In this document: positions 40,836-47,442 of the stretch, piece by piece
Position numbering within the stretch: the first letter of the stretch is position 1
Layout of the letters: each line of letters starts with the position of its first letter
DNA from: JAXMEQ01 sp046348225
GTDB taxonomy: Bacteria > Pseudomonadota > Gammaproteobacteria > Burkholderiales > Burkholderiaceae_C
Assembly (NCBI GenBank): GCA_046348225.1
Contig: JAXMEQ010000008.1
Coordinates: 158,652 to 222,651 of the forward strand
Length of the DNA stretch: 64,000 nucleotides
Direction: 5' to 3'
The notes under the pieces: model-generated
What the model was told of the DNA's origin: nothing
What the model saw: only the letters and a program-made list of their open reading frames with translations
Databases searched by the model: none
Translations under genes and position numbers: made by a program

Positions 40836-41550
40836 CGCTGTCGATCGCCGCGGCCCGCACCACGGTGCCGCGGTGCACCTGCCAGAAGGCCTGGGCGTCC
40901 AGCTGCGGCAGCAGCTCCTTCAGCGGCGTGCGGATCAGGTATTCGTGCCCGGCGGTCAGCACGCGCACGTATTTGTCGGCGGCTTCAAAGTACAGCACTT
41001 CGTCCAGCGGCACCATGCGGATGGCCGTGCCCACGCTGACCTGCAGCACCTGCAGTGGCGCGGGCGGGGCGGCGGCGGGTGCGGCGCCCACCGCGCCCAG
41101 CAGGCTGCGCAGCTTGCCCAGGGTGGCCTCGAATTCGGGCGCGGGGTGGGCGGCTGCGGTGCGCTGGGCCAGCGCCTGCTGCAGCTTGGCCACGGTGCGG
41201 GCCAGCCGCGCGGGCTGCACGGGCTTGAGCACATAGTCCACCGCCTGTGCTTCAAAGGCCTGCACGGCGTACTGGTCGTACGCGGTCACAAACACCAGCG
41301 CCGGAAACGGCGGGCCGTTGGCGGGCCATTCGTCGGCCAGCTCCACGGCCGCCTCGAGCCCGGTCTGACCGGGCATGCGGATGTCAAAGAACAGCACATC
41401 GGGCTGGCGCGCCAGCGCCTGGGTGACGGCGCTGGCCCCGTCGCCCACCGTGGCCAGCACCTTCAGCCCGGGCCAGGCCCGCGCCAGCTCGGCGGTGAGC
41501 GCCTGCGCCAGCAGCGGTTCGTCTTCGGCAATCAGTGCGGTGGCGTTCAT
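40735..41550 (-). CDS. LytTR-family response regulator
   Basis: A 271-residue regulator. The receiver domain occupies residues 1-125 with phospho-acceptor D56 (DVLFFDIRMPG) and a downstream K-P-V. The LytTR DNA-binding domain occupies about 165-270 (VPLDEVLYFEAADKYVRVLT, FWQVHRGTVVRAAAID, KLPVSRLYAHL). This is the AlgR/VirR type. It overlaps the kinase by four bases (ATGA), forming a kinase-regulator pair. It is the last gene of the eight-gene run that starts at 47257. Confidence 0.9.
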   Translation of the reverse strand: MNATALIAEDEPLLAQALTAELARAWPGLKVLATVGDGASAVTQALARQPDVLFFDIRMPGQTGLEAAVELADEWPANGPPFPALVFVTAYDQYAVQAFEAQAVDYVLKPVQPARLARTVAKLQQALAQRTAAAHPAPEFEATLGKLRSLLGAVGAAPAAAPPAPLQVLQVSVGTAIRMVPLDEVLYFEAADKYVRVLTAGHEYLIRTPLKELLPQLDAQAFWQVHRGTVVRAAAIDSVTRDEAGKLHLALKGRPEKLPVSRLYAHLFRAM

Positions 41551-42590
41551 GGCTTCAAGGGAAATCGCACGCTAACCCGCACCCCGCCTGCGTGAGGCGC
41601 TATGAAATCGATAGCAGCCGCTGGGCCGTACACCGTGGCAAGGCGTTCGCGTACCTGGGCGGTGCCAAAGCCGCTGGAGGCCTGTGCGGTGTCGGTCATG
41701 CCCACGCCGGTGTCGGCCACTTCCAGCACCAGGTCGGCGCCGTCCTGGCGCGCGCTCACGGTGATGCTGCCGCCTTCCACCTTGGGCTCCAGCCCGTGCT
41801 TGATGGCGTTTTCCACCAGCGGCTGCAGCAGCAGCGTGGGCACCGGCTGGGCGCCCAGCGCGTCGGGCAGGTCAAGCTGGTAGGCCAGGCGCGGGCCCAT
41901 GCGGATGCTCATCAGCTCCAGGTAGTCGCGCAGCCGGGCAAACTCGTCGCGCAACGGGTGGGCGCTGGCGCGCGACGCGTCCAGCGTGGCGCGCAGGTAG
42001 GCAATCATGTGGTCCAGCATGGTCTGCGCCCGCGCCGGCTCGATGCCGATCAGCACGCGCAGGTTGGCCAGGGTGTTGAACAGCATGTGCGGCTCAAGCT
42101 GCGTCTCCAGCAGCTTGAGGCGGGCCTCGTTGGCGTGCTGGTTCGCCTCGCTCATCTTGCGCTCGAGGTAGGCGCCCTTGCTGCGGCTGTAGAAGTAGTA
42201 GGTGCCCACCAGCCCGGCCATCACGGTGATCAGGATGGAGTTGCGCAGCTCGGCGGTGCGGTCCAGCGGCAGCGCGCCGGCATACCAGCCAAAGGTGCGG
42301 CAGGCGAGGTCGGCCGTGGCGTTGCCCAGCAGGTAACCGACGGCGATGCCGCCCACCACCAGCAGCACCCCCGCCATGCCGGCGGGCCAGCCGGTTTCGC
42401 GCGCCGACGGGAACAGCTCCCGCCCGAGGTCGATGAAGGCCCAGGTGTAGATGCCGATGCACACCGAATACGCCACCGGTGGCGCATAGGGCCGCTCGGG
42501 GGCAAAGGCGTACTGGATGGTGGCAATCGCCAGGCAGAACGCGATGGTCTGCAGCAGGTGCTGCAGCTTGTTGACCCAGTCAATCCTCAT
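41547..42590 (-). CDS. LytS/AlgZ-type sensor histidine kinase, C-terminus remodelled by repeat
   Basis: A 347-residue kinase. The N-terminal part has about four membrane helices. The His-kinase domain has H168 (LEPHMLFNTLANL), the N box VENAIKHGLEP and G box DTGVGM. The last strand region before the terminal G-G-V-R-V-S-V reads A-I-D-F-I-A-P-H-A, and these codons (41577-41620, residues about 324-338) are repeat copy 5 in antisense. The remaining catalytic motifs are intact, so the protein may still be active. It is coupled to the response regulator and overlaps the 2TM gene upstream. Confidence 0.87.
   Translation of the reverse strand: MRIDWVNKLQHLLQTIAFCLAIATIQYAFAPERPYAPPVAYSVCIGIYTWAFIDLGRELFPSARETGWPAGMAGVLLVVGGIAVGYLLGNATADLACRTFGWYAGALPLDRTAELRNSILITVMAGLVGTYYFYSRSKGAYLERKMSEANQHANEARLKLLETQLEPHMLFNTLANLRVLIGIEPARAQTMLDHMIAYLRATLDASRASAHPLRDEFARLRDYLELMSIRMGPRLAYQLDLPDALGAQPVPTLLLQPLVENAIKHGLEPKVEGGSITVSARQDGADLVLEVADTGVGMTDTAQASSGFGTAQVRERLATVYGPAAAIDFIAPHAGGVRVSVRFPLKP
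41577..41620 (+). repeat. interspersed palindromic repeat, copy 5 (inside kinase gene)
   Basis: ACCCCGCCTGCGTGAGGCGCTATGAAAT, CGATAGCA. The left flank is shorter than in other copies. The copy lies entirely within the histidine kinase gene on the opposite strand, where it encodes A-I-D-F-I-A-P-H-A-G-G, ending at the conserved Gly pair of the ATPase domain. Confidence 0.82.
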
Positions 42591-42889
42591 GGCTGGTCGC
42601 GGTTTTGCGCGCGCAGCAGGCGTTCGCGCTCTTTCTGCTCCAGTCGCTCGCGCAGCCCGCCGCCGGCGCCCAGCATGAACACCGACACGCCATGCAGCGC
42701 CAGCCCCAGGCCCCAGCCCAGCAGCGGGAACACCGACCAGGGCCGGCTGCCAAACGCGTATTGCGACATGCCGAAGATCATCAGGTTGACCAGCACATAC
42801 ACCGTGGCGTGCACATACCAGCCCAGCTTGGCACCGGCGCGCTTGCGCGCCAGGCGGTCGATTTCGTCGGGGGTCAGGGGCTGTGGCAT
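42587..42889 (-). CDS. 2TM-domain protein (kinase-adjacent)
   Basis: A 100-residue protein with two membrane helices. It has the 2TM-domain pattern: D-E-I-D-R-L-A-R-K-R-A-G-A-K-L-G-W-Y-V-H-A-T-V-Y-V-L-V-N and W-x-x-F-P-L-L-G-W-G-L-G-L-A-L-H-G. The C-terminus is a charged helix (RERLEQKERERLL). Such domains are often found next to or fused with LytS-type kinases and may modulate them. The ATG at 42889 is preferred over an upstream TTG. It overlaps the kinase gene by four bases. A paralogue is at 45975. Confidence 0.83.
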   Translation of the reverse strand: MPQPLTPDEIDRLARKRAGAKLGWYVHATVYVLVNLMIFGMSQYAFGSRPWSVFPLLGWGLGLALHGVSVFMLGAGGGLRERLEQKERERLLRAQNRDQP

Positions 42890-42919
42890 GGGCGGGTGGA
42901 CAGAGGGTTTCAAATCATT

Positions 42920-43972
42920 CTAGGGCAGCAGGTGCTGGCCGAAGAAGCGCAGCACGCTGGCGTTCAGCCGCGCCACGCCGGCCGGCCGGTCGAAGCCGGG
43001 CGGGTCGCCCAGCAGGGCCCGCGCGGTGTCGCCCAGCACGGCGTCGGGCGGCATGGGCGAGAGCATCACGCCGTGCGAGCCGTCGGCAAACTCGGCCACG
43101 CGGGTGCACGGGCCACAGGCGGCGAGCACCGCGCTGCTGTGAAAGCGCGGTACCTGGTTGACGTCCTGCGCGGCCGTCACCAGGCCCAGCGGCACGCGCG
43201 GTTGCGCCAGCGACGCCATGTCGAAGTCGGCCGCAAACGGCACGGCGGCCACCACCGCGGCGATGCGCGGGTCGTGGTGGGTGTAGGCGGTGTCGTCGTC
43301 AAAGCGCTGGCGGATCGCGCCCAGCGCCACGGCCTTCTTGAGCCCGTCCAGCAGGTTGCCGTGCAGCCGCGTGATGAAGCCGACGCAGGAGGAAAAGTCT
43401 TCCGCAATGTGCGCTTCGCAGTGGCGGCGGAAGGCGCCCGGAGACCAGCGCCCGCCGGCCAGGCTGAGCGCGGTGTGCCCGCCGGCCGAGCCGCCAAACA
43501 TGCCGACGCGGTCCAGCGCCAGCAGCGGCGCAAAGCGTGCGTCGGCGGCCATCGCGTCGATGGCGCGCGACACCTCGGCCGGTCGCAGCTTCCAGCTGGC
43601 CGGGCCGGGCTCACTGAAGTCCCGGCTGTTGTCGCGGCGGTGCTCGGGCAGCGCCACGGTGTAGCCAGCGGCCACCAGGGCGCGCGCCAGGTCGGCATGC
43701 ACCCAGGGCGAGCCGCCCGAGCCGTGCGACACCACCACCAGCCGGCCGTTGCCGCGTTGGGGCATGGCGTCGGGCGCCAGCAGCAGCTGGAACGGCCCGC
43801 GCGTGACGGTCTGTTCCGCCGCCGGGGTGGGGTAATACACCGTCACCGGGCCGTCGCCCTGCAGGCCGGCCAGCGTCGTCTGGCCCATTCCGGCATGGGC
43901 CGGCGCCAGCAGCAGCGCCAGCAGGGCTGTGGCAAGCCCGCGCACGGGCCACTTGATGGGTTGCAGCAGCAT
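42920..43972 (-). CDS. exported alpha/beta hydrolase, dienelactone-hydrolase-like
   Basis: A 350-residue periplasmic hydrolase (signal peptide to about residue 27, LLLAPAHA). It has the oxyanion loop VVVSHGSGGSP, a nucleophile elbow G-G-S-A-G-G-H-T-A-L (GxSxGG), and a histidine in GSHGVML. This is the family of predicted dienelactone hydrolases and secreted lipases/PHB-depolymerase-like enzymes. The substrate is not evident. It starts 18 bases after the carotenoid oxygenase gene, same operon. Confidence 0.82.
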   Translation of the reverse strand: MLLQPIKWPVRGLATALLALLLAPAHAGMGQTTLAGLQGDGPVTVYYPTPAAEQTVTRGPFQLLLAPDAMPQRGNGRLVVVSHGSGGSPWVHADLARALVAAGYTVALPEHRRDNSRDFSEPGPASWKLRPAEVSRAIDAMAADARFAPLLALDRVGMFGGSAGGHTALSLAGGRWSPGAFRRHCEAHIAEDFSSCVGFITRLHGNLLDGLKKAVALGAIRQRFDDDTAYTHHDPRIAAVVAAVPFAADFDMASLAQPRVPLGLVTAAQDVNQVPRFHSSAVLAACGPCTRVAEFADGSHGVMLSPMPPDAVLGDTARALLGDPPGFDRPAGVARLNASVLRFFGQHLLP

Positions 43973-43990
43973 GGTGGTGTCTCCAGGTGG

Positions 43991-45484
43991 TCAGGCCGGC
44001 ACAAACTGGCCATGCAGGCCCAGTGGCAGCCCGTAGGGCAGGGCGATGCGGGCCACCGGCCCCGCGTCCACCGCCTGCGCGTCAAACACCGACAGCGTGG
44101 TGCGCTCCGTGGGCCAGTGGTAAGCGGTGCCCAGCACCCAGCCGCGGCCTTCGGGGGCAGTGGGGCTGGCGGGCACGTACACATGCTCCTCGGCGATCCA
44201 GCCCTGGCCGTAGGTGTAGCGGCGTGGCGTGTCGCCCTGCAGCGTGAGCACGCCGTCGTAGCCGTGCACGCGGGCGTCCATGCCCGGGCTGCGGGCCAGC
44301 AGCGTGGTGAAACGGGTCGCCAGGCCCTGGCGGGCCGGGTGGATGCGCGGAAACTCCACGTTGGCCAGCCCGGGCGCTTCCATGCGGGCCTGGCCAGTGG
44401 CGGGCGCGAGCGTGAGCTGCGTCCACTGCGTAGACTGCACCGCCAGGCTGCGGGCGCTGTCCACATTCAGCTGCCGCAGTGTGCCCAGGATGTCGGGCTG
44501 CGCAACGAAGCGCACCTGCACCGTGCCACCCTCTTCCCAGGCATTGGCCAGGTGGAACAGGCCGGTGGCGGGCACCTCGAAGCGCTGGACCCTGAAGTCC
44601 GCCTTGTCCACCAGCAGCACCACCAGCGGTGCTTGCGCGTCCCAGCGGTAGTGCGCGAGCGGGGCGCCCACGCCCGGCTGGCCGCTGAACCGCAGCGGCA
44701 TGAGCAAAAACACCAGGTGCCGTCCGGTGATGGCGAAGTCATGCACCATGTCGGCCTGCGGGGCGTCCAGCACCTGCTGGCGGCGCAGGCGGCCGTCGGG
44801 CGCGATCTCGTACACCAGCAGCTTGCCCGAACCTGGCACGTAGCCGAAGTTCCACACCGTGCCGTCGGGTGCGGTGCGCGGGTGGGCCGAGAACGGTGCG
44901 CCCTGCGTCTCGGGTGACCAGGCCTTGAAGCCGCTGGCCTGCAGTGTTTGCGGGTCCAGCGCCAGGGCGGAGCCGGCTTCCCACAGCGCAAACAGTTCCT
45001 GGCTGCCGGGCAGGGGCAACAGGTTGATGTTGGCGGGGTTCAGCGTGTCAGGTCCGTTCAGCGGCGGTGAATTCGCCAGAGTCGTGGCGAAGCCGCTGTA
45101 CAACAGCCGGCCCGCGGCTTCCTCCGTCGTGAGCTTGGGCGTGGCCAGCAGCGCACCCCGGTGCGAGACGACGGCTGCGCTGGCACCGCCCTCGAAGCGG
45201 AACGCCTGCACCATGCCGTCGCCGTCGAACCAGTGGTCCATGGCCACGCCGCCCAGCGCGCGCCGGGCCGGGCCCACGCGGTACAGCGTGCCGCGCAGCC
45301 CGGCGGGCCAGCGGCCCTGCACTTTCAGCGGGCCACTTTCAAGCGGTGCCTGCAACGGGCCGTTGTATGGCGCATAGCTGCTGCGCCAGGCGTGGGGTGC
45401 GTCGGCTGCGTGCCCTGCAGCGGGCAGCAGGCTGGCGCCCAAGGCAGACAAAACGGTGCGGCGTGAAATCGTGGGGTGTGTCAT
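43991..45484 (-). CDS. carotenoid oxygenase-family protein
   Basis: A 497-residue enzyme of the RPE65/carotenoid cleavage dioxygenase family. The N-terminus is a twin-arginine-type signal (S-R-R-T-V-L-S, then SLLPAAGHA, cleavage near 27), so it would be exported folded. The family's iron histidines are visible in SAHPRTAPDG, MVHDFAITGRH and, at the end, LGLHGQFVP. The substrate could be a carotenoid, a stilbene or a lignin-derived stilbene (lignostilbene dioxygenase-like members have this fold). Export suggests it acts outside the cytoplasm. The neighbours are DUF2141 (13 bases) and the hydrolase. Confidence 0.88.
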   Translation of the reverse strand: MTHPTISRRTVLSALGASLLPAAGHAADAPHAWRSSYAPYNGPLQAPLESGPLKVQGRWPAGLRGTLYRVGPARRALGGVAMDHWFDGDGMVQAFRFEGGASAAVVSHRGALLATPKLTTEEAAGRLLYSGFATTLANSPPLNGPDTLNPANINLLPLPGSQELFALWEAGSALALDPQTLQASGFKAWSPETQGAPFSAHPRTAPDGTVWNFGYVPGSGKLLVYEIAPDGRLRRQQVLDAPQADMVHDFAITGRHLVFLLMPLRFSGQPGVGAPLAHYRWDAQAPLVVLLVDKADFRVQRFEVPATGLFHLANAWEEGGTVQVRFVAQPDILGTLRQLNVDSARSLAVQSTQWTQLTLAPATGQARMEAPGLANVEFPRIHPARQGLATRFTTLLARSPGMDARVHGYDGVLTLQGDTPRRYTYGQGWIAEEHVYVPASPTAPEGRGWVLGTAYHWPTERTTLSVFDAQAVDAGPVARIALPYGLPLGLHGQFVPA

Positions 45485-45497
45485 GGCGGGCGGGGGC

Positions 45498-45908
45498 TTA
45501 CTTCAGTTCCATGGTTTGCGGCGGCGTGTCGTCACCCAGCCGGAAAGCAGCCGCCTCGAAGGGCGGCGGGCCGACCGGGTTGCGGGCGTTTCGGCTGAAG
45601 CCGTACAGCTCGGTGGGCAACCCGAACAGGTTGCTGTCGAGCTTCATGTTGTTGTTCTCGTCGAGAAAGGCCGAGACGGCGTAGTCGCCTGCGGGCAGGC
45701 CGGTGAACTGCAGCACGGCCTTGCCGTCCACGGGCCGGGCGATGGCGGTTTGCAGCGGCTTGCCACGCGGAAAGCCTTCGCCCTTGTCAAACAGGGCGGC
45801 CAGCACCTGGCCCTGGCGGTCGGCGGGCAGGTTCACGTCAATGCGCAGGTCAGCCGCATGGCTGTGCAGGGCGGCCAGTGTGGCGAGGGACAGAAAAAGG
45901 GATTTCAT
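45498..45908 (-). CDS. DUF2141 exported protein
   Basis: A 136-residue protein with a signal peptide (MKSLFLSLATLAALHSHA, 18 residues). The mature part matches DUF2141: LRIDVNLPADRQGQVLAALFD, VLQFTGLPAGDYAVSAFLDENNNMKLD, and GFSRNARNPVGPPPFEAAAF. The D-E-N-N-N-x-K-L-D loop looks like a calcium site. The function is unknown. It is encoded 13 bases upstream of the carotenoid oxygenase and may be its secreted partner. Confidence 0.85.
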   Translation of the reverse strand: MKSLFLSLATLAALHSHAADLRIDVNLPADRQGQVLAALFDKGEGFPRGKPLQTAIARPVDGKAVLQFTGLPAGDYAVSAFLDENNNMKLDSNLFGLPTELYGFSRNARNPVGPPPFEAAAFRLGDDTPPQTMELK

Positions 45909-45974
45909 GGGTGGTGTCTCAAGAGGGTTGGAATATCGGGAAAGCGGGAAGGCAGGAAAGTGGGCCGTCAGCGG

Positions 45975-46271
45975 CTAGGGCTGGTCGCGCCGCGCGGCCA
46001 GCTGGTCCCGTTCGCGCTGGATCAGCCGGTCGTACAGGCCGGCGCCGCCTGTGACCAGGTACACCACCACCCCGTGGATCGCCAGGCCCAGGCCCCAGCC
46101 CAGTGCCGGGAACAGGGCCCAGTGCCTGCCGGCGGACAGGGAAATCGCGGCCAGCAGCAGGTTGACGGCGACGTACACCGCGGCGTGCACATACCAGCCA
46201 AGTTTGACGCCAGCGCGCCGGCGGGCCTGCCGCTCGAGCGCGTGGTTCAGAGGGGTGTCGGGGTGGTTCAT
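45975..46271 (-). CDS. 2TM-domain protein (paralogue)
   Basis: A 98-residue two-helix membrane protein with the same signature as the gene at 42587: R-R-A-G-V-K-L-G-W-Y-V-H-A-A-V-Y and W-A-L-F-P-A-L-G-W-G-L-G-L-A-I-H-G. It also ends in a charged helix (RLIQRERDQLAARRDQP), and both share the terminal R-D-Q-P. Two paralogues in one operon suggest partners for a common membrane complex or a duplicated modulator of the kinase. It lies 14 bases after the DUF2306-like gene. Confidence 0.83.
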   Translation of the reverse strand: MNHPDTPLNHALERQARRRAGVKLGWYVHAAVYVAVNLLLAAISLSAGRHWALFPALGWGLGLAIHGVVVYLVTGGAGLYDRLIQRERDQLAARRDQP

Positions 46272-46285
46272 GGCAGTTCTTTCTC

Positions 46286-47257
46286 TCAGGCGTTGAAGGC
46301 AGCGGCCGGACGGTTGAACGCCGGGCGGCGGGCCAGGCGCAGCAGGCGCACCGTGCGGCCGGCGAACAGCCCGCTGGACAGGCCGGACAGGGCCGCCACT
46401 GCCAGGGCGAAGCCGGTGTCGGCACGCAGGCCGGGGTTGAAGCCCAGGCTCACGCCCACGGCGTACTTGATCAGGAAGATGCTGAGGATCAGCACCATCG
46501 GCGCCCAGCTGCCGGGCAGCACGAACTCGCGTTGGGCGCTGTCGTACTGCGTGCCGGCCGGCACCGGCCGGCGGTTGATGACGGCCAGCGCCAGCGCCGC
46601 GGTAGCGAGCCAGGCGGCCAGGACGGCGGGTGTGCTGCTGAAGTCGTGCGCCAGGCCGAAGGCCGAGAACGCCACCAGGCCCAGCGGCAGCACCGTCACA
46701 CGGGCCAGGCTGGCACGGCGGGTGCGGGTCTGGCTCAGACCCAGGGCCACCAGGCCGGCCAGCAGGGCCCACACCCACAGCGGCGTGTTGGCGGCAATCT
46801 GCGCCAGCATCGGCTGGCCCTGCGGCGGCGTGTAGCCGGCGGGCAGCAGCCCCAGCCACTGGCCCCAGACCAGGTTGCCCAGGAAGCGGCCGGGTGCCAG
46901 CGTGAAGGCGCCCGCCACCACGCAGGCGCCGAAGTACAGGTTCTGCATGGTCTTGCGGTGGCCGGTGATGTTGCCGCGTGCCAGGAACCAGAACGACAGC
47001 GCCAGCATGGCCAGCGTGACGACGGACAGGGCGTGGATGGGACCAAAGTCGCCCACGAGGCGGCCGACCTGGGCCGGGATGAACAGGGCCGAGATGGCCG
47101 TCACCGTCATCAGGGTGACCCACACGTAGCCAAAGGCGCGGTGCAGCTTCGGGCGCTGGGTGCTGCCCTTGCGGGCCCACAGGGCGATCGGGCCGGTGAC
47201 CACGGCGCCAAGGGCGCTGGCCAGATGGATGGCGACGACGGGAGAAAGTGTTTGCAT
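46286..47257 (-). CDS. DUF2306-like multi-spanning membrane protein
   Basis: A 323-residue protein with about eight membrane helices. The first 140 residues match DUF2306: IHLASALGAVVTGPIAL, RPKLHRAFGYVWVTLM, GHRKTMQNLYFG, TLAPGRFLGN. The second half (about 165-310) is a different membrane module, possibly DUF6622-like, with LPGSWAPMVLILSIFLIKYAVGVSLG near residue 250. The start MQTLSPVV at 47257 is chosen for its family fit. It is the first gene of the minus-strand run that ends with the two-component pair. Confidence 0.75.
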   Translation of the reverse strand: MQTLSPVVAIHLASALGAVVTGPIALWARKGSTQRPKLHRAFGYVWVTLMTVTAISALFIPAQVGRLVGDFGPIHALSVVTLAMLALSFWFLARGNITGHRKTMQNLYFGACVVAGAFTLAPGRFLGNLVWGQWLGLLPAGYTPPQGQPMLAQIAANTPLWVWALLAGLVALGLSQTRTRRASLARVTVLPLGLVAFSAFGLAHDFSSTPAVLAAWLATAALALAVINRRPVPAGTQYDSAQREFVLPGSWAPMVLILSIFLIKYAVGVSLGFNPGLRADTGFALAVAALSGLSSGLFAGRTVRLLRLARRPAFNRPAAAFNA

Positions 47258-47442
47258 GGTGTGCTCCGGGTTGCTCGATGGGGCGGACTTTGCCGCGCCA
47301 CCGCCGGCCGGACGAGCCGTTTGCGACGAAATGCGCGAAACGCGCCGTGAAATGCAGCCAGACGGCGTGGTTTGCAGCGGCTTTACAGGGCCTACACCGG
47401 GAATTCGCACGCCGGGGGCAGGCCGTTCCTACAATGGGTCGC

